Origin: Lachnoanaerobaculum sanguinis
GTDB taxonomy: Bacteria; Bacillota; Clostridia; Lachnospirales; Lachnospiraceae
Direction: 5' to 3'
NCBI RefSeq assembly: GCF_033242365.1
Contig: NZ_BTHK01000005.1
Span: 62,001-126,000, forward strand
Length of the DNA stretch: 64,000 bases
Position numbers and translations under genes: made by a program. Of this stretch, positions 24,621 to 33,774 are shown piece by piece. Position 1 is the stretch's first letter; the number at the start of each line of letters is the position of its first letter. The notes under the pieces were generated by a model. It was not told where the DNA came from and made no database searches. It saw only the letters and a list, made by a program, of their open reading frames with translations.

Positions 24621-24652
24621 AAATAAAAAAGCACCGAACGAATCAGTGCTTT
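24621..24652 (-). terminator. Terminator of mecA
   Basis: AAAGCAC (24628-24634) pairs with GTGCTTT (24646-24652). Reading the minus strand the stem is followed by TTTTTTATTT, a good T tail. Confidence 0.8.
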
Positions 24653-24667
24653 AAAATAATCAAAATA

Positions 24668-25342
24668 TTATATTTTTGATATTTGTGAAATGGCATTTTC
24701 CTTGACCATTACTTTGAAATGTTCTTTATAATAGTCTTCACTGAATGCGGTAGCGGAAAGCTTCACACCGTATTCTGAAAGAATATTTGCTGCCGAGGCG
24801 AAATCCTTTTTATTCTCATTCTTTTTTAGAACCAGAATAAAGCGTTTATTTACCTCATCCTTATATAAAGTGTTTTCACCTGAATAGATCTTTACCGCCT
24901 TTGCGGCCTCTATAAGTTCATCTAAAGTTTCAAAAGAGTATGCTCTTAAATAGCTTTCCTGTTCTTCAGACTTATCAGTTTCATCAAGATCGAGCGCACC
25001 CTCTAAAAGATTATTAAACTTCATATCAAAAGAGGCAAACACATCATCAGCCATAGTCGGAGAGAACTTTGCAAAACGCGTATCCAGTTCATCCGGATCG
25101 TCAACTTTTGTTACATATATAATAATGCTTTCATTTGAGAGAGGAACCGCCTCTATCATAAGAGGAGAGTCATCCGCATCAAATCCTACCTCATAAGAGG
25201 CTTTGCTTAGCATTTCCTGAAACAATGCCTTGGCATTGTCACTGCCGTAGGCCAATTCAACTACATTTAAATTTCTGTTTTCCAAATCCACATTTGACAG
25301 TGTACATCTTATCTGGTTGGTACTAATCCTTTCAATTCTCAA
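24668..25342 (-). CDS. mecA: MecA-family adaptor protein for ClpC
   Basis: A 224-residue adaptor. The N-terminal MRIERISTNQIRCTLSNVDL and the C-terminal domain with EDYYKEHFKVMVKENAISQI match the MecA/YpbH family. A central acidic linker (residues about 100-130, rich in Asp/Glu) separates the substrate-binding and ClpC-binding domains. In Firmicutes MecA delivers regulators such as ComK for degradation and assists ClpCP assembly. It lies between pckA and a tRNA-Gly gene and is monocistronic, with its own terminator. Confidence 0.88.
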   Translation of the reverse strand: MRIERISTNQIRCTLSNVDLENRNLNVVELAYGSDNAKALFQEMLSKASYEVGFDADDSPLMIEAVPLSNESIIIYVTKVDDPDELDTRFAKFSPTMADDVFASFDMKFNNLLEGALDLDETDKSEEQESYLRAYSFETLDELIEAAKAVKIYSGENTLYKDEVNKRFILVLKKNENKKDFASAANILSEYGVKLSATAFSEDYYKEHFKVMVKENAISQISKI

Positions 25343-25438
25343 GGTATCACCCCTTTCTATAGGAATTGTACAAATATATTGTACTTATGTTTTACAATTA
25401 TGTAAAGAGAGTAAGTGCCTAAAGAAGAGCACAAAAAA

Positions 25439-25509
25439 AGCAGGTGATGGGAATCGAACCCACGTATTCAGCTTGGAAGGCTGATGTTCTACCATTGAAC
25501 CACACCTGC
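25439..25509 (-). tRNA. tRNA-Gly, anticodon TCC
   Basis: The minus strand reads GCAGGTG at the 5' end and CACCTGC at the 3' end, a perfect seven-pair acceptor stem. The D arm contains GTTCAATGGTAGAAC. The anticodon loop CTTCCAA sits on stems TCAGC/GCTGA, giving anticodon TCC. The T loop is TTCGATT. CCA is not encoded, and a T run follows the discriminator base. Confidence 0.95.
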
Positions 25510-25655
25510 AAAAAATTACTTTGTCATGATATCAAAACGAGAGATGAATGTCAAGTGGAAAAAATAGAATAAATATGAATTTTGTGTATATTTTTTAATA
25601 CATTCCTGTTTGTCTTAAAATATTTTAGAAATAATAAAATATAATTAGATAAGTA

Positions 25656-25684
25656 TTGAAAAGCATATAGAAAAATGTTAAAAT
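25656..25684 (+). promoter_or_regulatory. Promoter of the ssnA-ygfK operon
   Basis: TTGAAA (25656-25661) and TAAAAT (25679-25684) are separated by 17 bp. The predicted start near 25691 leaves a leader of about 54 bases, in which no riboswitch-like fold was recognised. Confidence 0.6.
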
Positions 25685-25744
25685 ACAAGCTACATTATTA
25701 GGTTTTTGTAATTAAAACTGCATAATTCAGAGAGGAGATTTACA

Positions 25745-27088
25745 ATGCTACTAATTGGTAATGGAAGGGTAGTTACTGGAAATCAGGAACAGCCATTGAT
25801 TGAGGATGGGTCTGTAGTACTGGATGGCAACACAGTTTTAGAGGTTGGAAACTACCGTGATTTGAAGGAAAAATATGCGGATGCAACTTTCGTGGATGCA
25901 AAGGGCGGGCTCATAATGCCGGCATTCATCAACACACACGAGCATATTTATTCTGCAATGGCAAGAGGCATGAGCATCAACGGTTACAACCCAAACGGAT
26001 TCTTGGAGATCCTGGACGGCTTCTGGTGGACCATGGACAGAAATTTAGACAACGAGCTCACATATCTTTCTGCTATGACTACTTATATTGACTGCATCAA
26101 GAATGGTGTTACAACTATTTTTGATCATCATGCAAGCTTCGGTGAGATCGAGGGAAGTCTTTTTGCTATTGAAAAGGCTGCGAGAGAGACAGGTGTTAGA
26201 AGCTGTCTTTGCTATGAGATATCCGATCGTGATGGCGAAGACAAGATGAAGGCGGCTGTTAAGGAAAACGTTGATTTTGCAAATTATGCAAAAAAAGACG
26301 ATTCAGACATGATTGCAGGTATGATGGGAATGCACGCAAGTTTCACAATTTCTGACAAGTCAATGGAATATGCTATGTCAAGAAAGCCGGAAGATATCGG
26401 ATGTCATATCCACGTGGCTGAAGGTATTGAAGATTTATATTCATGCTTAAAAGTACACAACCAAAGAATTGTTGACAGATTATATGATTGGAAAGTTCTT
26501 GGCGATAAGTCATTACTTGCACACTGTATTTATATTAACCCGCACGAGATGGATTTGATTAAGCATACAAATACATGCGTAGTACATAACCCGGAGTCAA
26601 ACATGGGTAATGCATGCGGATGCCCTCCAACAATGGAACTCGTTCACAGAGGAATCGTATGCGGACTCGGAAGTGACGGCTATACACATGACGTTTTAGA
26701 GTCATGGAAGGTTGCAAATGTACTTCATAAGCACCATTTATGCGATCCTAGTGCAGCTTGGAGCGAAGTTCCGAAGATGCTCTTTGAGTACAATGCAAAT
26801 ATTGCAAACAGATACTTTAAGAAGCCGCTTGGAGTATTAAAGCCCGGTGCAGCAGCGGATGTTATCGTTGTTGATTATACACCGAATACACCTATGAACG
26901 ATTCAAATATCAACAGTCATCTGTTGTTTGGAGTATGCGGAAAAGATGTCAGAACTACAATTGCAAACGGAAATATCTTGATGAAAGATAGAGAGCTTCT
27001 TCACATTGATGAAAAAGAAGTACTTGCTAAGGTAAGAGAAGGTGCTATGAGACTTGCAAATAAGATCAATGGAAGGGGAAATGCATAA
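25745..27088 (+). CDS. ssnA: SsnA-family amidohydrolase (putative selenium-linked aminohydrolase)
   Basis: A 447-residue metal-dependent amidohydrolase. The first metal motif is FINTHEHIYSAMARGM (H-x-H), followed by the histidines in IGCHIHVAEG and LLAHCIYI and the late Asp in GLGSDGYTHDVLE. This is the deaminase/chlorohydrolase branch, and the N-terminus MLLIGNGRVVTGNQEQPLI matches SsnA. In E. coli and clostridia SsnA is encoded beside ygfK and molybdenum hydroxylase genes, and a role in purine or other N-heterocycle breakdown is proposed. The stop overlaps the ygfK start (TAATG), so the two are translated together. Confidence 0.9.
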   Translation: MLLIGNGRVVTGNQEQPLIEDGSVVLDGNTVLEVGNYRDLKEKYADATFVDAKGGLIMPAFINTHEHIYSAMARGMSINGYNPNGFLEILDGFWWTMDRNLDNELTYLSAMTTYIDCIKNGVTTIFDHHASFGEIEGSLFAIEKAARETGVRSCLCYEISDRDGEDKMKAAVKENVDFANYAKKDDSDMIAGMMGMHASFTISDKSMEYAMSRKPEDIGCHIHVAEGIEDLYSCLKVHNQRIVDRLYDWKVLGDKSLLAHCIYINPHEMDLIKHTNTCVVHNPESNMGNACGCPPTMELVHRGIVCGLGSDGYTHDVLESWKVANVLHKHHLCDPSAAWSEVPKMLFEYNANIANRYFKKPLGVLKPGAAADVIVVDYTPNTPMNDSNINSHLLFGVCGKDVRTTIANGNILMKDRELLHIDEKEVLAKVREGAMRLANKINGRGNA

Positions 27089-30072
27089 TGGGCGATATAA
27101 TGACACCCATTCCTTTTGATAGGATCATGGGAAGACTCCTTGAGGAGATGGAAAAAGAAGGCTCTTGTTACGGAGTAAAGAAGGCTTATAAGGCTGATAA
27201 GAATAAATTTTACACTATTTTCGGAAGAAAATTGGAGACACAGATAGGTCCTGCAGCAGGTCCTCATACACAGCTCGCACAGAATATTATCGCAGGATAT
27301 TATGCAGGTGCAAGATTCTTCGAGCTTAAGACAGTTCAGAAGATGGACGGTAGAGAGCTTGCAGCTTGCGTTGCCAAGCCATGTATTACAGCTGAGGATG
27401 AGTGCTACAACTGTGAGTGGTCTACAGAGCTTACAGTTCAGGAGGCTTTTGATGAGTATATCAAGGGTTGGTTTGCACTTAAGGTTATTTCAAAAGAATG
27501 GGATCTTGGCGGCAGTGATGCATTCCAGTTTAACATTTCAGTAGGTTACGATCTTGCAGGTATTAAGCTTCCTAAGGTTGATAATTTCATCAACGGAATG
27601 ATGGATGCTTCAGAAACACCTATATACAAAGAGTGTAAGGAATATCTTGAGAAGAATTTAAGCAAGTTCAAGAAGTTTACAAAGGCCGATCTTGATGCTA
27701 TCACTCCTGATATTGTAAATTCCGTAACAGTATCTACATTGCATGGATGTCCTCCACAGGAGATCGAGGCTATTGCATCATACCTTATTACAGAAAAGGG
27801 ATTAAATACATTTGTAAAATGTAACCCTACTCTTCTTGGATATGAAGTTGCAAGAGAGATGCTTGACAGCATGGGATATGACTACATTGCGTTTACAGAT
27901 CTTCACTTTAAAGAGGATTTACAGTACTCGGATGCAGTTCCTATGTTAGAGAGACTTATGGCACTCGCTTCTTCAAAGAACCTTGAGTTCGGTGTTAAGA
28001 TTACAAATACATTCCCGGTTGATGTAAAGAACAATGAACTTCCATCACAGGAAATGTATATGTCAGGAAAGTCACTTTATCCACTTTCACTTCTTGTTGC
28101 GAGAAATCTTTCAAGAAGCTTTAACGGTAAGCTTAGAATTGCATATTCAGGTGGTTGTGATTACTTCAATATAGATAAGGTTGTCGGTAGTGGAATTTGG
28201 CCTGTAACAGTGGCTACTACTATCTTGAAACCGGGCGGATATCAGAGATTTATTGAGATGTCGCAAAAGCTTGAAAAGCCTGAGATTAAGGCTTGGTCAG
28301 GAATTGATGTAGAGGCTCTTGAGAAGCTTGTTTCAGATGTTAGAAGTGATAAGCATCACGTTAAGCCTGTTAAGCCGCTTCCAAACAGAAAGGCTGATAA
28401 GAAGGTTCCTTACCTTGATTGCTACATGGCACCTTGTGTAAACAGATGTCCTATCAATCAGGATATTACAACTTACGGAATCCTTGTTAATGAAGGAAAG
28501 TATGAGGATGCTCTTAATGTCATCTTAGAGAAGAACCCGCTTCCATTCATGACAGGTCATATCTGTACACATACATGTCAGAGTGCTTGTACAAGAAATC
28601 ACTATGAAGAAGATGTGCAGATCAGAAGAAATAAGCTTATTGCGGCACAGAACGCATTTGAAAAGGTTGTACCTACTTTAAAGAGCGCTGATAAGAAGAA
28701 CTTAAAGGTTGCTGTAGTAGGTGGTGGTCCTGCAGGTATCGCAGCAGCATTCTTCCTTGCAAGAGAAGGTGTGGATGTTACTGTATTTGATGAGAGAGAT
28801 ACTATGGGTGGTGTTGTTGCAAACATCATTCCGGGATTCAGAATTCCTGCTGATGATATCCAGAGAGACGTAGAGCTTGCAAAGGCTTACGGAGCAAAGT
28901 TTGTTACAAACAAGAGAATTGATGATATAAATGCACTTAAGGCTGAAGGCTTTGATAAGGTTATCCTTGCAATCGGTGCACATAAGGAGCTTCCACTTGA
29001 GCTTGAAGAAGGAAAGGCAATCAATGCACTTCACTTCTTAGAGGACTTCAAAAAGACTGAAGGAAAGATGGATCTTGGCGAGAATGTTATCGTTGTAGGT
29101 GGTGGAAACACAGCTATGGACGTTGCAAGAGCGGCTAAGAGAGTTCCGGGTGTTAAGAATGTATACCTTGCATACAGAAGAAATGCAAGATATATGCCTG
29201 CTGACGAGGAAGAACTTCACGAGGCAATTGAGGACGGTGTAGAGTTCGTCACACTTGTTTCTCCAAAATCATTCAAGGGCGGAAAGCTTGTATGTGCTAA
29301 GAATGTACTTGGTGAGCCTGATGCAAGCGGTAGAAGAGGTGTTAAGGAGACAGATGAACTTGTTGAATTACCATGTGATACACTTATCGCATCTATCGGT
29401 GAGAGTGTAAGAGGTGACTTCTATACAAGCAACGGTATTGAGATCGACAAGAAGAATCTTCCGGTACTCGATCCTGTTACTCTTGAGACAAATGTTAAGG
29501 GAGTATATGCTGCAGGTGACGGTGCTAAGGGTGCATCTGTTATTGTAAAGGCTATTGCCGACAGTAAGAAGGTTTGCGAGGCTATCGTAAATCATGCAAT
29601 CGGTGAGCTTAAGATTTCCGATACTACTGACGAGAAGGTATACTCATACAGAGGAATCCTTGAAGAGGTAGAGGAGAAGAAGGCTGACAACAGATGTTTA
29701 GCTTGTGACTATATTTGTGAGAATTGTACAGAGGTTTGTCCAAACAGAGCTAATGTATATGTTAATGTAAAGGGTAGCCATCAGATAGTTCATGTGGATT
29801 ATATGTGCAATGAGTGCGGTAACTGTGAGACATTCTGTCCATACGCTTCTGCACCATACAAGGATAAGCTTACATTATTCGCAAGTGAAGAAGACATGCT
29901 TGATTCAGAAAATGACGGTTTTGTAATCGTTAAGGGAAGCAAGGATGTTAAGGTAAGAATTGACGGACAAAATCTTGTATATAGAATAGGCGAGAGCAAT
30001 GACAAGCTCAATTATAGATATGCTGAACTTATCGACACTATCTATAATGAATATGAGTATTTGCTCCTATAA
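27088..30072 (+). CDS. ygfK: YgfK-type FAD/NAD(P) and iron-sulfur oxidoreductase (putative selenate reductase subunit)
   Basis: A 994-residue multidomain protein. Residues about 1-430 resemble the dihydroorotate/dihydropyrimidine dehydrogenase barrel (VSTLHGCPPQEIEAIASYL). Next is a GltD-like iron-sulfur helical domain (CVNRCPINQD; GHICTHTCQSAC), then an FAD fold (VAVVGGGPAGIAAAFFLARE) and a nucleotide fold (VIVVGGGNTAMDVARAAKRV). The C-terminus has two clusters, CLACDYICENCTEVCP and CNECGNCETFCP. It probably moves electrons between NAD(P)H and a purine or molybdenum hydroxylase; the 'selenate reductase' label is historical. Codon use is strongly biased, suggesting high expression. Confidence 0.9.
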   Translation: MGDIMTPIPFDRIMGRLLEEMEKEGSCYGVKKAYKADKNKFYTIFGRKLETQIGPAAGPHTQLAQNIIAGYYAGARFFELKTVQKMDGRELAACVAKPCITAEDECYNCEWSTELTVQEAFDEYIKGWFALKVISKEWDLGGSDAFQFNISVGYDLAGIKLPKVDNFINGMMDASETPIYKECKEYLEKNLSKFKKFTKADLDAITPDIVNSVTVSTLHGCPPQEIEAIASYLITEKGLNTFVKCNPTLLGYEVAREMLDSMGYDYIAFTDLHFKEDLQYSDAVPMLERLMALASSKNLEFGVKITNTFPVDVKNNELPSQEMYMSGKSLYPLSLLVARNLSRSFNGKLRIAYSGGCDYFNIDKVVGSGIWPVTVATTILKPGGYQRFIEMSQKLEKPEIKAWSGIDVEALEKLVSDVRSDKHHVKPVKPLPNRKADKKVPYLDCYMAPCVNRCPINQDITTYGILVNEGKYEDALNVILEKNPLPFMTGHICTHTCQSACTRNHYEEDVQIRRNKLIAAQNAFEKVVPTLKSADKKNLKVAVVGGGPAGIAAAFFLAREGVDVTVFDERDTMGGVVANIIPGFRIPADDIQRDVELAKAYGAKFVTNKRIDDINALKAEGFDKVILAIGAHKELPLELEEGKAINALHFLEDFKKTEGKMDLGENVIVVGGGNTAMDVARAAKRVPGVKNVYLAYRRNARYMPADEEELHEAIEDGVEFVTLVSPKSFKGGKLVCAKNVLGEPDASGRRGVKETDELVELPCDTLIASIGESVRGDFYTSNGIEIDKKNLPVLDPVTLETNVKGVYAAGDGAKGASVIVKAIADSKKVCEAIVNHAIGELKISDTTDEKVYSYRGILEEVEEKKADNRCLACDYICENCTEVCPNRANVYVNVKGSHQIVHVDYMCNECGNCETFCPYASAPYKDKLTLFASEEDMLDSENDGFVIVKGSKDVKVRIDGQNLVYRIGESNDKLNYRYAELIDTIYNEYEYLLL

Positions 30073-30104
30073 TATAGACTGAGATAAAATATGATATAGT
30101 TAAG

Positions 30105-30133
30105 ATATGCCACCCTAAAAAGTGGCATATTTT
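30105..30133 (+). terminator. Stem-loop between ygfK and hydA, weak terminator or processing site
   Basis: ATATGCCAC (30105-30113) pairs perfectly with GTGGCATAT (30122-30130) around an eight-base loop, with only TTTT following. It lies in the 79-bp gap ahead of the hydA ribosome binding site, so it may lower rather than stop expression. Confidence 0.6.
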
Positions 30134-30151
30134 GCTATGTAAGGAGATAAT

Positions 30152-31543
30152 ATGAAGAGAGTTTTTATTAAGGGTGGAAAAATAGTAAATTCCAAAGAAA
30201 GCTTTGTTGCCGATATACTCATTGAAGATGAGAAAATAAGCAAAGTATTTAAAAACGGTGAGGTAGCTAAGCTTGATGAAGATACAAAGGTAGTAGATGC
30301 TTCCGGTAAGCTTATATTCCCTGGATTTATTGATGCACATACACATTTTGAATTGCATGTGGCAGGCACAGTGACATGTGATGACTTCTATTCAGGAACA
30401 AGAGCGGCGATAAGCGGTGGAACTACAACTATTATCGATTTCGGCACCCAATATAAGGGAGAAACTCTTAACGAAGGCATGGACAATTGGCTTAATAAGG
30501 CTAAAGACGGAGTATTCTGTGACTATGGAATACATATGTCAATCAGTGATTGGAATGAAGAGGCTAAACGCCAGTGTCAGGATATGATGGACAGAGGCGT
30601 TACCACTTTTAAAATTTACCTGACATATGACATTCTTCTGCATGACAATGAGGCTTTTGAGGTACTACAAAGACTTAAGGAAGTTGGAGCGATTACCGGA
30701 GTACACTGTGAGAATGCAGGACTTATCTTTGCACTTCAGCAGGAATTTGTGGAAGCAGGATTACAGAACAAAGTTTCATCTCATTATAAGACCAGACCGG
30801 CTGCAGCTGAGGCGGAGGCTATTAACAGAATACTTCATCTTGCAGAGGTGGCAGGAAGTGATATAATTGATGTCCATTTGACCTGTAAGGAAGGACTTGA
30901 TGAGATAAGGGCTGCAAGAGAAAGAGGACAGAAGGTATATGCGGAGACCTGTCCACAGTATCTTACTATGACCAACAGTCTGTATGAGTTACCCGGATTT
31001 GAAGGAGCTAAGTATGTTATAGCGCCACCACTTAGAGAACAGTCCGATATTGATGAGCTTTGGAAGGCTATTGCGGACGGAGAAATTCAAACTGTAGCAA
31101 CAGATCACTGTTCTTTCACATATGAGCAAAAGAAACTTGGAATGGAAGATTTCAGAAAGATTCCGGGAGGAATGCCGGGTGTAGAGACAAGAGGTATTGT
31201 AATGTATTCCGAAGGTGTTGCTGCGGGCAGAATCAGTGTAGAAAAGATGTGTGAAGTACTTTGTGAGAACCCTGCAAAACTCTACGGACTTTATGACAGA
31301 AAGGGATTCATAGAAGAAGGCTTTGATGCCGATATCGTCATATTAGATCCTAATGCTCAGACTAAGATTACTGCCGCTACTCAGGTTTCAAAATGTGACT
31401 ATGCACCGCTTGAGGGTAAAGTACTTAGCGGACATATCGACACAGTATTCTTAAGAGGTAGCGAAATAGTTGACAATACCAAAATCAAAGATACTCCTGA
31501 AGGTAAGTTCTTAGCAAGAAAGCCGTATCAGAAATTTTTATAA
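30152..31543 (+). CDS. hydA: Dihydropyrimidinase / D-hydantoinase
   Basis: A 463-residue cyclic amidohydrolase that opens hydantoin or dihydropyrimidine rings. Metal-binding motifs are visible: FIDAHTHFELHVAGTVT (H-x-H), FKIYLTYDI (position of the carbamylated Lys), GVHCEN and IDVHLTCKEG (His), and VATDHCSFTYEQK (Asp). The position after ssnA and ygfK places it in a ring-opening pathway for purines or hydantoins; the precise substrate is not readable. AAGGAG precedes the ATG, and a strong terminator follows. Confidence 0.9.
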   Translation: MKRVFIKGGKIVNSKESFVADILIEDEKISKVFKNGEVAKLDEDTKVVDASGKLIFPGFIDAHTHFELHVAGTVTCDDFYSGTRAAISGGTTTIIDFGTQYKGETLNEGMDNWLNKAKDGVFCDYGIHMSISDWNEEAKRQCQDMMDRGVTTFKIYLTYDILLHDNEAFEVLQRLKEVGAITGVHCENAGLIFALQQEFVEAGLQNKVSSHYKTRPAAAEAEAINRILHLAEVAGSDIIDVHLTCKEGLDEIRAARERGQKVYAETCPQYLTMTNSLYELPGFEGAKYVIAPPLREQSDIDELWKAIADGEIQTVATDHCSFTYEQKKLGMEDFRKIPGGMPGVETRGIVMYSEGVAAGRISVEKMCEVLCENPAKLYGLYDRKGFIEEGFDADIVILDPNAQTKITAATQVSKCDYAPLEGKVLSGHIDTVFLRGSEIVDNTKIKDTPEGKFLARKPYQKFL

Positions 31544-31559
31544 TAATCCTGTTTTTAGA

Positions 31560-31610
31560 CGCCATGATTTATTCTGTATTTAAATAAATCATGGCGCTTT
31601 TATTGATTTT
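31560..31610 (+). terminator. Strong terminator after hydA
   Basis: CGCCATGATTTATT (31560-31573) is perfectly complementary to AATAAATCATGGCG (31583-31596), followed by CTTTTATTGATTTT. It separates the hydA transcript from the molybdenum genes, which have a TATAAT at 31615-31620. Confidence 0.88.
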
Positions 31611-31643
31611 ATAGTATAATGCTTTAATATAGAAAAAAATGGT

Positions 31644-31668
31644 GTAGCGGATTGGCTCAAACCGTTAC
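31644..31668 (+). promoter_or_regulatory. Leader hairpin upstream of the molybdenum cofactor operon
   Basis: GTAGCGG (31644-31650) can pair with CCGTTAC (31662-31668) with one G-T pair, 19 bp before the start at 31688. It does not match the molybdenum cofactor riboswitch pattern as I remember it. Confidence 0.35.
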
Positions 31669-31687
31669 GGAATATAGAAGGGGAAAT

Positions 31688-32719
31688 ATGCGACTTATTG
31701 ATACAAAAGATGCCGTAGGGCATATGCTCTGTCATGATATAACGCAGATCATAAAAGGTGAGAAAAAAGGTCCTGTATTCAGAAAGGGACATATAATAAG
31801 AGAAGAAGATGTGGAGGTACTGCTTTCAGTTGGTAAGGATCATATCTATATCTGGGAAGTAAATGAAAATATGCTGCATGAAAATGATGCGGCACTTATG
31901 CTTTATGATATGTGTAAGAATGAACATCTTACAAGAGATCCGGATATAAAAGAAGGTAAGGTCGAGTTGATTGCAGAATGTGACGGACTCTTAAAGATAG
32001 ATAAGGAAAGAATCAACAAGCTCAATTCACTTGGTGAGATGATGATTGCGAGTATACATGATAACTTCCCTGTAAAGGCCGGTCAGCATCTTGCAGGTAT
32101 GAGAGTCATACCGCTTATTATAGAAAAAGAAAAAATGGAAAAGGCAAAGGAAATTGTGGGAGATAAGCCTCTCTTTGAACTTTTACCATATAAACAAATG
32201 AAAGTCGGAATAGTGACTACAGGTAATGAAGTTTACTACGGAAGAATAAAGGATACCTTTACACCTGTTGTTATAAACAAAATAAAAGAATACGGTGCCG
32301 AAGTTATAGCACATGAGATAAGCAGTGATGATGTGGAAATGGAAATAGAGTGCATAAAGAAGGTCATGGCTGCAGGAGTGGATATTGTACTTTGCACAGG
32401 CGGAATGAGTGTGGATCCTGATGATAAGACACCTTATGCTATAGGACAGAATGCAAGCAGGGTTATTACTTATGGTGCACCTGTACTTCCGGGTGCCATG
32501 TTTATGCTTGCTTACGGCGGTGAAAATGAAAATGTAACCTTTATGGGACTTCCGGGCTGCGTAATGTATGAGAAGAAAACAATATTTGATATTGTATTGC
32601 CAAGAATTATGGCAGGGGAAAAGGTGGAAAAGTCTGATATTGACTGTTTGGGAGTAGGCGGATATTGCATGCATTGTCCGGTATGCATATTCCCGAATTG
32701 TTCATTTGGTGTGTCATAA
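31688..32719 (+). CDS. Molybdopterin-binding protein (MoeA-like) of the molybdenum hydroxylase system
   Basis: A 343-residue protein starting at ATG 31688 (AAGGGGAA upstream; the frame extends to 31652 without an RBS). The N-terminal half is a MoeA-like beta domain (MLCHDITQIIKGEKKGPVFR). The second half is a molybdopterin-binding domain (VGIVTTGNEVYYG; VDIVLCTGGMSVDPDDKTPY; FMGLPGCVMYEKKT). The C-terminus has four closely spaced cysteines in GGYCMHCPVCIFPNCSFG, a feature seen in related clostridial proteins beside xanthine dehydrogenase genes. It probably takes part in cofactor maturation or insertion. It heads the cluster that continues with XdhC-like, moaA and MOSC-MogA. Confidence 0.85.
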   Translation: MRLIDTKDAVGHMLCHDITQIIKGEKKGPVFRKGHIIREEDVEVLLSVGKDHIYIWEVNENMLHENDAALMLYDMCKNEHLTRDPDIKEGKVELIAECDGLLKIDKERINKLNSLGEMMIASIHDNFPVKAGQHLAGMRVIPLIIEKEKMEKAKEIVGDKPLFELLPYKQMKVGIVTTGNEVYYGRIKDTFTPVVINKIKEYGAEVIAHEISSDDVEMEIECIKKVMAAGVDIVLCTGGMSVDPDDKTPYAIGQNASRVITYGAPVLPGAMFMLAYGGENENVTFMGLPGCVMYEKKTIFDIVLPRIMAGEKVEKSDIDCLGVGGYCMHCPVCIFPNCSFGVS

Positions 32720-32737
32720 ATTAAAAGGAGCGAGGAT

Positions 32738-33766
32738 ATGGACAAGGAATTATACAAAGTTATAGCTGAGTCAAAGAAAAACGGATTAAGAACATTTGTA
32801 TTTACATCATTGGGTGATAAAGATTATGGCAGTAAGGCTGTAATAAGAGAGGGAGAGCTTGCATGGATAAGTAAGGATACAAGCTTTTTCAAGGAAAATC
32901 TTGAACAGATAAAGGAAATAAATAAATCCGGTATGGTAGAGATAGCCGGTAACAGAGTATATGTAGAGCATATATGTAATACAAGCAAGATTGTAATCTG
33001 CGGTGCCGGTCATACAAGTATTGCTATGATTAAGATAGGTCAGATGCTTGGCTTTGAGATGGTAGTTGTAGAGGATAGAGAAGAGTTTGCCGATAAGGCA
33101 AGGGCTGCAGGTGCAGACAGAGTTTGTTGTGAGGATTTTTCATCAGCACTTTCAAAATTTGAATCCGACTATGATACATATTTTGTAGTAGTTACAAGAG
33201 GACATCAGTGGGATAAAGAATGTATCAGAGAAATCCTTAAGAAACCATATGCCTATGTAGGACTTATGGGTGCAAAGAGAAGAGTCGGCTTTGTACTTGA
33301 TGCCATCAGAAGTGAGGGTTATGATGAAAAGAAGATTGATGAAATCTATAGTCCGATAGGACTTGATATAAATTCAGAGACTCCTGTAGAAATAGCTATT
33401 TCAATTTTTGCCGAGATAATATCTGTAAAAAATGCAAAAAATAAAAATGTCGGCTATATAGACGGAATGCTTGAGAAGATAGAGACCAGTGCTGAAAGAA
33501 TGGTCATGGCTACTATAGTAGGAAAAAAAGGTTCCGCGCCAAGAGGTGTCGGGGCAAAGGCATTGTTTTTAAAAGACGGCAGCTTTGTCGGAACTATCGG
33601 CGGAGGAAAGTCCGAACATGACATTATGGTCAAGGTAGAAGATATACTTAAGAAAGATGATGATATGCAACCATATTTATTAAATGTTGATCTTACAGAT
33701 GATGAAGCGAGCATTGAAGGTATGGTTTGCGGCGGAAGAATAGAAGTACTTCTTGAACTTGTTTAA
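32738..33766 (+). CDS. XdhC/CoxI-family molybdenum hydroxylase maturation protein, reordered domains
   Basis: A 342-residue protein of the XdhC family, which binds and sulfurates the molybdenum cofactor before insertion into xanthine dehydrogenase-type enzymes. The central part is the Rossmann domain (IVICGAGHTSIAMIKIG; VVVTRGHQWDKECI; YVGLMGAKRRVG; YSPIGLDINSETPVEIAISI). The conserved CoxI motif (ATIVGKKGSAPRGVGAKALF, GTIGGGKSEHDIM) lies at the C-terminus (about residues 265-340), whereas in typical XdhC it precedes the Rossmann domain. The N-terminal 80 residues look like a reduced copy without the GGG motif. GGAGCGAGG lies before the ATG. Confidence 0.85.
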   Translation: MDKELYKVIAESKKNGLRTFVFTSLGDKDYGSKAVIREGELAWISKDTSFFKENLEQIKEINKSGMVEIAGNRVYVEHICNTSKIVICGAGHTSIAMIKIGQMLGFEMVVVEDREEFADKARAAGADRVCCEDFSSALSKFESDYDTYFVVVTRGHQWDKECIREILKKPYAYVGLMGAKRRVGFVLDAIRSEGYDEKKIDEIYSPIGLDINSETPVEIAISIFAEIISVKNAKNKNVGYIDGMLEKIETSAERMVMATIVGKKGSAPRGVGAKALFLKDGSFVGTIGGGKSEHDIMVKVEDILKKDDDMQPYLLNVDLTDDEASIEGMVCGGRIEVLLELV

Positions 33767-33774
33767 GATTAAAT

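Noticed and set aside
25691..25744. Possible purine or guanidine-type riboswitch ahead of ssnA
   Set aside because: The leader is only about 54 bases, AT-rich, with no paired structure.
31597..31687. Possible molybdenum cofactor riboswitch ahead of the molybdopterin-binding gene
   Set aside because: Only one short hairpin is present in 90 bp; too small and lacking the conserved segments of that riboswitch class as I know it.
32183..32674. 163-codon minus-strand frame
   Set aside because: Antisense to the molybdopterin-binding protein gene; His/Tyr/Ile-rich composition and no ribosome binding site.
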